64,000 bases of DNA from Eublepharis macularius. Its lineage: Eukaryota > Chordata > Lepidosauria > Squamata > Eublepharidae. Under the pieces are notes generated by a model. That model was not told the origin of the DNA, made no database searches, and saw only the letters and a list, made by a program, of their open reading frames with translations. Positions 47,248 to 58,500 of the stretch are shown one piece after another; within the stretch, counting starts at the first letter, position 1; the number at the start of each line of letters is the position of its first letter. Made by a program: the position numbers and the translations under genes. The stretch covers positions 16,130,001 through 16,194,000 of the forward strand of contig NC_072805.1 in assembly GCF_028583425.1 (NCBI RefSeq), read 5' to 3'.

Positions 47248-47681
47248 CAGGGCCAGATCTAGGGTTGCTGGCGCCCAGGGCAACCGTAGTCCGACCCCTT
47301 ACGCGCGCGCTCCCGGCACAGCATGATGACCCACGCGGTGCGCCAGCGGAGGCAGTGTGCAGGGCTGGGAAGCCACACGTGCCATTTGCCTCCCCGCAGG
47401 ACAGGGGGCGGCTGACCGCCCCCTGTCCTGCGGGGCAGGCGAATGGTGCGGGCGGCCTCCCAGCCCCCCACACTGCCTTTTGCCTGCCTTGCAGGACAGG
47501 GGGCAGGCAGCAAGCCGGCAGCCCCCTGTCCTGTGGGACAGGCGAAAGGCAGCGCAGGGGGCTGGGAGGCTGTCCGCTCTGCCGCCCACGTGCTCCCGGC
47601 AGTTGGCAGCTGCTCCCGGCGCCCTCTCCCTGGCGGCGCCGGGGGCAGACTACCCCCCTTCCCCCCCTCGATCCGGCCCTG
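47248..47681. mobile_element. 434-bp GC-rich hAT MITE with perfect 8-bp target duplication
   Basis: Ends CAGGGCCAGATCTAGGG and, inverted, GATCCGGCCCTG. CTTACAAA flanks both sides exactly (47240-47247, 47682-47689). The interior is very GC-rich with several CpGs and about three imperfect copies of 'ccccctgtcctg(c/t)gggacaggcg'-like sequence in both orientations. Reading frames of 100-200 codons on both strands are products of composition. Confidence 0.9.
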
Positions 47682-48143
47682 CTTACAAACATGTACGTGG
47701 AAGGCTGGACATCCATCAACCCTAACACTCCAATTTACTTACTGTTTCCCCAATTTTAGACATTTTTCATGTTCTGAACTGCCCTGCGATGCTGACTACT
47801 GCAGGAGCCACAAAGTGCTGTGCTAAGCCAGAACCCGCTCGGAGCCAAACGGTCAACGGAAGCACCTTTCGGAGTTCTCTGTCTCCATGGAGACCAGAAC
47901 CCTGGAACTGTGATCTTGGTGTCAAGGGAGTTTATCATCTGGAGGGAGGGACCGATCTCTGGGACCAGAGGCCATGAACTGAGTTGTTGGAAATCAAGAG
48001 GGGAATCACTCTTGCATCCCCAGGTGATGGATGCAAATGGTTTGTTTAAGAGAGAAGCATGGAGGTAAGGAATATGAGTATTTTAGAGCCTTTGCGCTGG
48101 ATGTGTATTTTCAGTTTTGTACAGCACCTAGCTTAATCAGTTG

Positions 48144-49121
48144 GGCCGAATCCACACTTCCTTTTTATTTCCGCGTCTTTTTCGCAAGCGATGCGCTGTT
48201 CATGCAGATACTCACATGCTTTCCCATTCCGCGTGTTCCCCGCCATCACCGCGCCACAATTGCGCCTTCCTTCCAAATCACGATAATGGCGGAAATCCGT
48301 TTTCTCTCTGCCTTTTTTTTTTGCACAGTGCAGAAAGGTCAGTATACCAGTAAACCAACTGTAGAGCAGTGGTTTGCGTGGGAAAAGAAATGGTCACCGG
48401 AGCATGCGCATGACACACGGGACCGTTTCCCTACTGTGTCCCGCCATTTTTAAAAGCGCGAGGAGCCAAGCCAAACAATCCTGTATTTCCCACAACGATC
48501 ATCTCCAGTAAACGGCAGGTGCAGAAAACAAATATATTCCTGAAAGCTTAGGACGCAGGTGGGATATTCTACCACGTGCGGACAGAATGCATCATCTCGT
48601 GGTGTCGCGTGGCTGTGCTGCGAAGCATGCCAACCACAATCTGAACCATCATCACAAATATCACACCCTGAGCATCCATGTTGTTAACTACTAAAAGCAG
48701 AAAACCACTCTGAGCAGCAGAATTTCCGGACAATGCCTTTAATGTGACAATCTGATTTCAAATTTGCCCGCCATACCAACCAGCCAATTGTTAGAAAGTG
48801 GTCTGTGACGAGCAAAAAATGAGCCAATCAAAGATGAGGGGGAGGGTACGTTGCCATTTCTTAAAAGTCGGAATATCGGTATACCAGAAAATTGACCTTT
48901 TTTTTAAAAAAAGGGGGGGAAGTGATGTGCGCTGTCAATTCTGACGGCGGAGGATGGAACCGCCTACTGTAACGCTTTACTCAGTGGCGTGTGGAGAAAT
49001 GATTGCGCCATGAAGACACACTGGAAGGGTGAATGTGATGATGCACAGCATGGTAGCGGAATGAACCCGATTGCCACGACTGCACAAGATAAGCGGATGG
49101 TGAGTGAGTGTGGATTCGGCC
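48144..49121. mobile_element. 978-bp TIR element (GGCCGAATCCACAC ends), 3-bp TTG duplication
   Basis: Starts GGCCGAATCCACACTTCC and ends GTGTGGATTCGGCC, with TTG at both flanks (48141-48143, 49122-49124). The interior has no long coding frame; the best (about 140 codons at 48031-48453) begins outside the element. It is a non-autonomous DNA transposon, with 3-bp duplication and GGCC ends suggesting the PIF/Harbinger side, though no transposase is present to confirm. Confidence 0.85.
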
Positions 49122-49759
49122 TTGGCCTTGTTCTTATATTAAATTACTTAAATCCATGACGTTGGTTGACTTTGCCTAAGCTCTGCATCTTGAAGAATGC
49201 ACATTTTCCTTGTTGCTGATTTTGGCTTGGCTTGGTAAAGAATTTCTTTTCCATTTCTGTAAAAGCCAAGAGTATGCACAGATGTACCAGTTACTCCATT
49301 GCTTCTCCAGCATTGCCAGTTAGTATTGCCAGCTTTCCCCTACTGGCTATGCTCCTGTGCCTTGAACTAACAAATACAGAAAAGCAGTGAAGTTTTCCTA
49401 GCAGAGAGAAAAAGGATGTGAAATATTTCCAACCCTGTTGAGTTACTGCAGACCAGGATTTGCTAAAGGCAGGGCACAAAAGGTGCGTCAAAAGTTGACG
49501 GCTGTAATATGAAGGTGAAATACCAATCCTACCCTTTTATATATAAAGAGGTTCTTCTCCCTTCCACTCAAGACTTTAGGGTTACTCCTGACAGTCAAGA
49601 GGTTGGGATGCTTCTGGATCCAGTGAGAAGCAAATCAGCCTTGTCGCTAGGAATGCCTTTTCCAGTTCTGTCCAGCTTGGAAGTCAAGCCTTCTCTTGGA
49701 TTCAGCTGATCAGGCTGGGCTGATCCATGGAACTGTAGCCTCAAGACAAGATTAATGAA

Positions 49760-50020
49760 AGGTGCTCTATGCAGGGCTGTAATGAAGACACCTTGGAAAC
49801 TCCAGTTAATGCAAAATGCAGTGGCTCATTTGTTAACTGGAACAAGATGGACCAAGTAGAGCTTTTAGAATATCTGCATCAGCTGCCAGTGTGTTTCCAG
49901 GTTCACATCAAGGTGCTGGTTTTAAGGTCCTACCTGGCCTAAGATTGCCTCTCCCATTATCAGTCAGGGAGAATACTCTGTTTCTTGACAGCATGATTTC
50001 CTTCCCCTCTCCTTTGTAAG
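49760..50020 (+). mobile_element. CR1/L2-like LINE 3' fragment
   Basis: Shows the order 'gctgtaatgaagac', 'ctgccagtgtgtttccagg', 'catcaaggtgctggtttta', 'cctacctggcctaag', 'ctcccattatcagtc'. These correspond to the conserved L2/CR1 tail (LPV-x-F-RI-x-FKVLVL...YL). Strongly diverged; called from memory of the pattern. Confidence 0.45.
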
Positions 50021-50029
50021 CATCTGGGG

Positions 50030-50215
50030 AGCCACAGAGGTGTAGCAGTTTGTGTCAGACTAGGATCTGGGAAATCCAGGTTTGAATCCCCCCTCTGCCA
50101 TGGAATCTTGCTGGACGACCTTTGGTGAGTCATACCCTCTCACCCTAACCTACCTCACAGGGTAGTTGTGAGGATAAAATGGAGGGCAATTAAGACTATT
50201 TTGGAAATGCTCGCC
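50030..50215 (+). mobile_element. tRNA-derived SINE with A and B boxes
   Basis: The head 'ggtgtagcagtttgtgtcag' (A-box-like) and 'ggtttgaatccc' (B box) are followed by 'ctctgccatggaatcttgctgg', read in two pieces, and 'aacctacctcacaggg', then 'gttgtgaggataaaatggag'. It is the best-preserved copy of this family here. Being an interspersed repeat with a degenerate tRNA head, it is not a tRNA gene. Confidence 0.75.
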
Positions 50216-50623
50216 TCAGCCATATGCAATGAGTCAGGATGCAAATGGTCTCCAAATATGCCACTCCTCAGTTAGAGATGGACTCTCGCTTTCCTTCTTT
50301 AGCAGGTTTCCCAGATCTTCCCCCTCTATCCTTTTGTTCTGTCTCCTTGCCCCCTCCCCTGTTTCCAGCCTGGCAAGAATCAAGCAGGGGCAGCTATGCT
50401 TTTGCAAGGTGAGGCAGCAAGTTGTTCAGGTGCCACCACTTTTCAAGATCACTGAAAATGAAGTGGCAAGCCGGCTCCTCATCAAGCAGAGCCACGAGAG
50501 TGTCTTCTCTTCTGAAGAAAAAAGAAATAGAGTTAACAACATTTGGAAATTATCACACTGGGACTTACTTGAGCCCTATGCTGTTTAGATCAATTTGACG
50601 TTCATGTATGATTCTTTGATTGT

Positions 50624-50920
50624 GAAAGGTAAAGGTAGTCCCCTGTGCAAGCACCAAGTCATTACTAACTCATGGGGGACGTTGCATCTCTACATTTTCT
50701 TGGCAGACTTTTGTTACGGGGTGGTTTGCCATTGCCTTTCCCAGTCACTTACACTTTACCCCCAGGAAACTGGGTACTCATTTTACCAAGCTTGGAAGGA
50801 TCGAAGGCTGAGTCAACCTTGAGCTGGCTACCTGAACCTGGCTTCCACCAGAATCGAACTCAGGTCGTGAGCAGAGCTTGGGCTGCAGTACTGCCGCTTA
50901 CCACTCTGCGCCACAGGGCA
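50624..50920 (-). mobile_element. tRNA-derived SINE family 2, minus strand, copy 1
   Basis: Read on the minus strand it starts with a tRNA-like head (GCGCAGAGTGGTAAGCGGC as A box, GAGTTCGATTC as B box) and ends in a TACCTTTACC tail. GATTGT-like flanks (about 50618 and 50926) suggest a short target duplication. The body shares 'ggggtggtttgccattgcc' on the plus strand with its twin at 55784. Confidence 0.75.
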
Positions 50921-51659
50921 CAGATTGTACATTGATTTTACATTGTTTCATATTTGCACTATGTTACTTGAAGAGGTCCTTTATGATATGACTGTAATTT
51001 TGGCCAATGTTAGTTGTGTTGTTCAAAAGTGAATTTTAGCCTATAATTTAGGATTACATATTATGCTTATTTTGTATATCACAGTGTTTGTAACTTTAAT
51101 TTTTGAATTTTTATAGTTACCAAGTTACAACCCCTTTGGAGAAAGAAAGGAGGGGTATGGAAATGAAGGAAATAAATAAAATTTTATTTTTATCTTCATA
51201 CAATTTTATTTATTTACTTCATAAAGTTGATAAAATTTATGAATATGCTTCAATGGCTAAACTAACTACTTACCTACAAAATAGGCCAATAATCAACTTC
51301 TGAAAAAAATTGAAGGATTTGATTATTTAGGCTAAATTAATTGATACAGTAGCTTACAGGGAGGGAAGTGAAGAAAAGTGAAGGAGAAATGTTATGTATC
51401 TAGGCTCAGGGAAGCCAAATATGTAGTAACTACTTTATGAGCTTAAAGAAATTTAAAGGTACTGCTTGTTTTATTCCCAAGACTTTTGCAAATGTATCAT
51501 TTATATACTTATTGTATAAATGTATAACCCTCAAATTATTGTTTAATTTAGAATATGTATAACTTTTATACTATGCACTTACTTTATTCTATTTTCTTTC
51601 AATAAAATTCTTAAAAAATAAAATTTGAGTATCAGTGAAAAAGATAGACTATAAATATG

Positions 51660-51960
51660 TGTGTTATGTGCTGTAAAATCACCTCCAACCTGTGGAGACC
51701 CTATGTATGAAAGACCTCCAAAAAGTCCTATCATTAACAGACTTGCTCAGATCTTGCAAATTGGAGGGTCTTGCTTCTTTTATTGAGTCAACTCATTTCA
51801 TTTTGGGTCTCCCTCTTTTCCTACTGCCTTCCACTTTTTCCCAGTATTATTGACTTTTCTTGTCTTCTCATGATGTGACCAAATTACAATAGCCTCATTT
51901 TGTCCTTTTATCTTAATGGAGAAAGAGCAAAAGACATTTGTATGTTGCTTTAGGTGCCCA
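51660..51960. mobile_element. Squamate-type interspersed repeat fragment (class uncertain)
   Basis: Shows the order 'gtggagaccctatg', 'gacctccaaaa', 'gtcctatcattaacag', 'cttgctcagatcttgcaa', 'attgagtcaactcat', 'tgggtctccctcttttcc', 'cttctcatgatgtgacc'. I know this pattern as a common reptile repeat but cannot assign it safely to a LINE or SINE class. 50930-51660 before it is A/T-rich without recognisable features. Confidence 0.45.
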
Positions 51961-52199
51961 TTGAGGAGGAAATTGGGATATATACCTAAATAAAATATCT
52001 ATGCGCAAGGCTGACTGCGGTTTCGGTGCAAGCTTCTACCACCACAAACTGGGTCGCTTGTGAGCTGCCACCACAGGGCTCCTTTCCCTTATTTTCAGCG
52101 CAAGAGAAAACAGAAGCACCCGCCTAGGTTTTAAGAGGCTGTTTTGCCCAAACCCACGAGGGAAACGCTCCCCGTTGCCATGTAAACTCCGCCCTCTGC

Positions 52200-52410
52200 G
52201 GGGCGCCAGCCTAAACACCACTCGGGGGCGGCCGCTCCCGCTTCAAATCTCTATGGTTCCAGGCCCTTTTTCCGTCGCTTTGCCCGTCTGAAAGAGACCG
52301 GAAGTGCTCTTGAGCCGCTGTTACGCGCTTCCTCTCTTCGGCCTCCATCCGGGAGCGACTGCCAAGACGTCCCGAGCGGCGCCAGAGCCCGCGCGGTGAG
52401 TTCCGCAGGC
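52200..52410 (+). promoter_or_regulatory. CIAO2B: CIAO2B promoter: CpG-rich, with ETS site
   Basis: Base composition changes sharply from A/T-rich to CpG-rich at about 52070 and stays so to about 52660, covering the first exon. There is no TATA box. ACCGGAAGTG at 52297-52306 is a consensus ETS/GABP site, common at housekeeping promoters, and 'gcgcttcctc' (52325-52334) gives a second, inverted ETS-like core. The start codon context CGCAGGCATGG fits a good initiation site. In human the equivalent promoter is, as I recall, shared with divergent CES2. Here I see no partner exon close by on the minus strand. Confidence 0.7.
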
Positions 52411-52564
52411 ATGGTGGGCCCGGCGCTGGCTGCCTCCCCGGCCGGGGGCGTCGCGCTGGAGAACGCCAACCCGCTCATCTACCGGCGCCAGGGCGAGCGG
52501 CCGGTGACGGCGCGGGAGGAAGACGACGAGCTGCCCGACGCCATCGACGACCGCGAGATCTTCG
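52411..52564 (+). CDS. CIAO2B: CIAO2B exon 1
   Basis: Encodes residues 1-51 plus the first base of Asp52. It starts at ATG 52411 ([10 protein letters not shown]...) and ends TTC G. I chose this start because it aligns with the human MVG start; the in-frame GTG upstream at 52396 is 5' UTR. The exon is followed at once by ATATCCTTGG, a U12-type 5' splice site. Reading on through it would give a false frame to 52653. Confidence 0.95.
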
Positions 52565-55500
52565 ATATCCTTGGGAAGGGGCTTGGAGAGGCCCGGCCTC
52601 AGCACCGCGGAGCTGCCTCGGAGGGGCCGGCCTGCTTCACAGGGTTGTCTTGAGGGAGGAAAAATGAAACTAGCGGGGCGACCGAGGGCCACTGTGTGGC
52701 ACTCAGCCTCGCCTACCTCAAAGGGCTGTTGTGAGGATGCAGAATGGAGGCGTGGGGGAGCCCATTCTGCCTTACTAGGTGATCCTGAGCCTGTCGCTTT
52801 CTGTGGCCGTCGTTAGGAGGAGAGCATGGAGGAGAATCACGCACTAAGAGCATGAGAAGAGGCTCGCTGGATGAGACCAGTGGTCGTCCATCCAGTCCAG
52901 AATGACACAGTGGCCAACCAGTGGCTCTGGAGGGCCAAAAAAACAACAGAGAGGCAGAGGCCCTTCCTTGCTGCTGCCGCCTCCCAGCACTGAGGTTCAG
53001 AGATTGACTGCCTCTGAATGTGGAGGTTTCCTTTAGTGGCCATTGACAGGCCTAGGGTCGCCAGCCTCCAGGTGGTAAAACTACAAACCTCCACCGAGGA
53101 AATACCACAATTAAAGCATGAACAGTTTATCATAGAATTTAATAGACTCCGTGTGCTAAAGTGCTCTTAGTGAAAACCCCCAATATCTTTTCAAATACAA
53201 TAAATACCTATAAATATTCCAATTTACTAAGAAGTTATTCAATAAATACAGTCCAATAATACAGCAGTTAACATCAAATATGCCCTTATTTACAAGTCCC
53301 TTTAACCAACAAGGTAGGTGTGTAATAGATGAACCAACACGTAAATCTGATAAGTGCTCTTATCTTCTTTTTTGGTGGTGCCAGCCCCAGGTGGTGATGG
53401 GAGATCTCAGAACTACAACTGATCTCCAGGCAACGGTGATCAGTTCCCCTGGAGAAAATGGCAACTTGGGGGGCGGGGATTTCTATGGCATTATACCCTG
53501 CTAAGGTCCCTCCCCAAACCCTGCCCTCTCTAAGCTCCACCTCTCAAATCTCCAGGAATTGCACAACCTGGAGTTGACAACCTTAGATAGACCCCATCCT
53601 TCATGACTGTCTAATCCCCTTTTAAAGGTCTCTGCCATCACTATATCTTCTGGCAGCAACTTCCACTTTTTATCACCTGTTGGTTAAATAAGTATTTCTT
53701 TTCGTCCATCCTGAAACTGAAGGGGTGGGACAAAAATGATATAATTTAAAAAAAATCTTGGAAGGGGGTTCAGCCCCACCACACAGCCCTTGTGGTGGTG
53801 TGATCTACAGGCAAGGCCTTGAGCTGCAACACCTCTTATCTGAGAAATTAAAGGAACATGGATTATGCCCAATATGCAGAGTTGCCAATCTCCAGGTTTG
53901 TCCTGGAGTTGTCTCAGAATTGCTACCTATCTACTGCCACAGAGATGTTTTCCATATGGAGAAAATAGGAGCTTCAGATGGCAGGTTCTATGGCGTTACA
54001 TTGTGGCTGAGTTGCTCCTTCTCCCCAAACCTTACCTAGGCATCATCTTCAAATCTCCAAAAATTTCCCAAGCCAGAATTGGCATCCCTTACTAACATAC
54101 TATTTTTCCAGTGTTATAGGGGGCCAGACAAGCATTTAGGGCATGGGCTCAGTTCCCTGCTCAGTCACTACTGCTGGCTCTTCCCTCTAGCAGAAGGAGC
54201 CTTTAGAGCATCTTGCATCATTGAAAGACTCCTTCCACAGGAGGAAAGCATCTATCCTAGCAGAACAGTTTCACAGGATCCAGCCTGTTATGTCATGTCT
54301 TTTCCCCAGAACCAAGTGCTCTTTACTAGTCAAGTGCTTTTCCTTTACTTTTTTTTTACATCTCATTCGGTCCATCAATGACCCGGAACATCCCTTAACG
54401 TTGGAAGAGCTAAATGTTGTGGAACAAGTTCGTGTCAAAGTAAGTATGGCCTTGCCTTGTCCTCTGCAGTTGCCTCATTGTTCTGCCAGAGATGCACTGA
54501 AAAATCTGAAAGCCTTCTGCAAACTTCTGCAACTGAGATCATTAACTGGAAAAGGTCAACTTTTATTTCAGCTTCTGCCCACATGCCTGGCTGTGCTGTT
54601 TCCCCTACCTCACTGTCCTCTGTCTGGCTGTGGTAGGGGACAGAATGCTGAACGTAGTGATTTGAATTCCTTAAGAAGTCATCTTGGACCTTTGGAGGTA
54701 ACCTTTGGGAGATAAGGGACTGAACAGAAGTGAAGGGGGATTCTTCTCAAGTAATCAGATGTACGAATGCAGTCAGTAAGATGCGTCTGAAGAAACCAGC
54801 TAATTTCTTTTCCACTTGACCTGGTTAAACAGTCAACTGTTCTGTAAGTCTTGTACTTAAGGGGAAAATGTTTCTCTTAACAGGTGAACGATGCAGAAAG
54901 TACTGTTTCGGTGGAGTTCACTCCCACCATTCCTCACTGCAGCATGGCAACGCTGATTGGCCTTTCGATCAAAGTGAAGCTGATTAGATCCCTCCCTGAA
55001 AGGTTTAAGGTGAGCATGTATGAATGTTTAAAAGAGCAAAAGTGGAAGGACGTTTCAGAATGCCTTAGCAAATGCTTATTGGCGTGTGTGTTGCAAAGCT
55101 CTTGAAGAAGCCCAGGTGCGGAAGGAAAGGTTGGAAAGGAAATGAGAATTTTGCAGGAGAAAAGGCTTCCAGGAGCCTGGTTGCCTTTGTAAGAAACATG
55201 ATTCTCACCGCTACATGCTAGAAACGGGTTTGCTTGAGACAGTGATGGGCAGAGAAAAACACTGCTTTGGAATGTGGGCGAAGATTTTCCAGCTGCTGAA
55301 TATATTGCCATCTGAAAGGAGTAAAGGTCAAACAGGACCCATAAATACATCAGGGAAGTCTGAGCAGAGAGCTCAGTCGTCTATGCTGTGGAACTGTAAT
55401 GGGAATATAGATTAGATTACAATATACTCTTGTTATACACATGTATTCTAGTGAAATGTGTATGAACTTCTAAGTAGTTTGTCAACAGGTTGTATAACAA

Positions 55501-58500
55501 CAACAACACAGATGTTCCTTTGATCTTTGACAACCAATTAAAAGTAGTGGACAGTAGTAGACAAATGATTCTTTAATTACTAGAATGGACCAATCGTAAC
55601 CTGCTCACTTACCTTTTTGTCAGCTTCTAAAGATTTATGAAGTTTATCTTGCACCTGCACTATGGCTTCACTTTTGGCTTTGTATGTCACATGATTGAAA
55701 ATCTGGAGACTCAGCTAAATCTATGACCAATCATATTTTTTATATTGTTGACACGTGTGAAAGATCTTAGATTTCTCAGTAGAAAGGTAAAGGTAGTCCC
55801 CTGTGCAAGCACTGAGTCATTACTGACCCACGAGGGGACGTTGCATCACGACATTTTCTTGACAGACTTTTGTTATGGGGTGGTTTGCCATTGCCTTCCC
55901 CAGCCATCTACACTTTATCCCCAGGAAACTGGGTACTCATTTTACCAACCTGGGAAGGATGGAAGGCTAAGTCAACCAACCTTGAGCTGGCTACCTGAAC
56001 CCGGCTCCTGCCGGGATCGAACTCAGTTCATGATCAGAGCTTGGACTGCAGTACTGCAGCTTACCACTCTGCGCCCCGGGGCTCTATTCTCAGTAGATAG
56101 CACATGCCAATTAGTATAAAAGATGCCATCCAGATAAGAGATTAAGGTTTTGATGAAGGAAATCACACGAAGATTAGGTAAGAAATGTATTTGTCTGTGT
56201 GCTTATTGAAAATTCAATGCATTTCATAATAGATCTGATTTTAGGTTTATTCGAGAGATGTTAGGAGAGTTAATCCTTATTGCATGTTCTTGTTCATGAT
56301 CTATAGATTTCACATTTTATATTTTAGTATCTTGCTTAATGTAAAAGATTAGCATATACTTCAGTAAAGAATAAACAATAAACTGTAAAAGAAGTCTACA
56401 TGCCTTAATGGAAAACATGAAAACAAGAACTCTTATAAATTATTTGTAACAGGTTGTTTAAATAAAGATTTCTGTTTTTAAGTCTCCTTATCTAAAGCCC
56501 TCTGAGCTGTTCAAAGTTGGGACATAAACCTCAGAACTAGGTGGTTTGGAAGCTTTAATGAGACACAGATCAAACATTCCAGTACAGAACATGCAGACGT
56601 GTTTCAAAGTTTCTTAAAACCTGCAGACCAGGGGGCACCTTAAAGACTAACAATGGCCTTTTTCACACTGCTTACCAGCCACAGAACATCGCATCAAGCT
56701 CCCAGAACGATAGCATCTTCCTGGCATGATTTCGCATGAGAAATCATGTCATCCTGGCGTGATATTGTGCGAGAACTAGGAGCTTGGCGCGATGTTCCCT
56801 GGCCAGTAAGCAGTGTGAAAACGTCCAATGTTTATTCCAACGTGAGTTTTTGTGAGTCACACAACTCACTTCTTCAGATGCTGTGAGATTAAGTGAGCTC
56901 TATCTCACGAAAACTTATGCGGGAATAACAGTGCAATCCTATGTAGAGTTACTCCAGTCTAAGCCCATTGACTTCAGTGGGCTTAGACTGGAGTGACTCT
57001 GAGTAGGATTGCACAGTAAATGATGTTAGTCTAAGGTGCCCAGTGGACGTTTTTTATTTTGCTACAGTAGACTTAACATGGCTGGAATGATCCAATATCC
57101 TTGACAGCTTCTAGGCAGATGCATAGCCTTCACTGTTGAAAACGTCAAAAATTTCTGCTCAAGTATTCTGTCTTGTCTCTGGAGTTTTCCAGTGGGGGTG
57201 GGGGTGAGGATGGATGATAATACTTGGCCCAGTTGATTCGGCTTTCTCTGCTTCTGCACATTCCTTACTGCTCAATGGATAACACACACACACACGGAAG
57301 AAAAGAAAAATTCACACCAGAAGCAAAAAGAAGGTATGAGCCCATTACCCCATGCCTGAGATGTCCAGGCAGGTCTCAGGCTCCGTTTGCTTACTGCTTA
57401 AGAAGGGGCGTGGGTGATACAGGGTCCTCGGGACAAGCTGGAGGAGATTGCTCTTTGACTGTGTGACGACAAGAGGCCTGCAAAAACCTGACCAGAATGG
57501 GGGCGTTGTGGGCAGTGTGCATTGCGAGAGAAGTGGGGGGCCTACCTTGAAACTGAACTCCCATGATGGAGATAATTTCAGGTGGGCAGCCACGTTAGAC
57601 TGCAGTAGAAAAGAGTTTTGGGTCCAGTAGCACCTTAAAGACCAACTAGATTTTCAGGGTATGAACTTTCAAGAGTCAAAGCTCCCTTAATCAGATACCA
57701 AAAAATTCAAAAAAACAGTGGGAGAACATTTTAATCTTCCAGGACATTCCATCACTGACCTAAGAGTAGCAGTGCTCAGGCAGAGAAATTTTAAAGGAGA
57801 ATTACAACGTGCAATTGCTAAAAATGGGTTTATTTGCAAATTTCGGAACAATGGAGCCTCCCAGGGTTGAATTGGGGTTTTCTTGCATTACAGATACTGA
57901 TTTTCTGAACTTTGCACCCCAGCACATTTGGAACAGTGGAGCCTCCCAGGGTTGAATGAAGACGTTGGGTTTTTCTTGCGTTACTAATTTTCTGAACTTT
58001 GCATCCCTGCTGTCATGCTAATTACAACATGTGTGATAGCTAGCTTCCTGACACTCTTTAATTTGCAATACCCCTCCCACCTTCTGCTTGGATTAGAAAG
58101 ACTTCTACCTTTTTCCACTCCCTGTATCTGGTGAAGCGAGATTTGACTCTTGCCTGGAAAGCTAGTTGGTTGTTAAGATGCTACTGGACCTTAATCTTGC
58201 CCCACTGTGGACTCATTGTTAGGGTGGCAACCTCTGTCTGCAGAGTGGCGCATCGAGTGGAAAACCTGACAAGGAAATTCCAAAGCCTTTGATTCAAAAG
58301 TAAAAATCATGAAAATCTGCTCAGTTCGTACAGTTTATTCAATTACAATAATCCGTCTCCAGAAATAAACTGGGCTTGTGGCTTCAAACTTTTGAGTGTT
58401 TTTGGACACAATCTTGTTACTTGCAGGGTTTCCTCAGTATCTTCAGCTTTGTTAAAAAGTGACAGTTTCTTCCAAGAAATCATCAGCAAAATCCCAGGAC

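Larger units (their letters stand above)
52565..54359 (+). other. CIAO2B: CIAO2B intron 1, U12-type with AT-AC ends
   Basis: Starts ATATCCTTGG (consensus RTATCCTTT, 8 of 9) and ends in AC at 54358-54359. TTCCTTTAC at 54340-54348 differs at one base from the U12 branch-site consensus TTCCTTRAY, with the branch A about 12 nt before the end. Only this junction restores the conserved [13 protein letters not shown] frame. No GT-AG alternative fits. The intron also holds a SINE-body scrap (52690-52760) and two 'GGTTGCCA' MITE copies. Confidence 0.93.
56628..57048. mobile_element. Inverted Penelope-like termini, interrupted by two MITEs
   Basis: The left piece reads 'gggggcaccttaaagactaacaat', here in two parts, then resumes after 56826 as 'gtttattccaacgtgag' and 'gtgagtcacacaactcacttc'. 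The right piece is the reverse ('atctcacgaaaacttatgc', then 'tgttagtctaaggtgcccag' after 57019). The two halves face each other. Two MITEs (56655-56826, 56929-57016) sit in the arms. Confidence 0.65.

Noticed and set aside
47132-47828. Overlapping frames of 96-198 codons at 47.1-47.8 kb
   Set aside because: They fall in and around a GC-rich hAT MITE with perfect target duplication, and several frames are open at once.
50030-50100. tRNA genes (also at 50880, 56045, 60215)
   Set aside because: A- and B-box-like motifs occur, but the cloverleaf is not kept and each is attached to a SINE body with tail or target duplication.
52396-52653. An unspliced 85-codon frame over CIAO2B exon 1 with a GTG start
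   Set aside because: The true start is ATG 52411 and the exon ends at 52564 at a U12 donor. Read-through codons have no similarity to the family.
54884-55105. CIAO2B exon 3 read on beyond 55009
   Set aside because: The conserved sequence stops at RFK before GTGAGC, and the family continues with exon 4 (DVHITPGTH).
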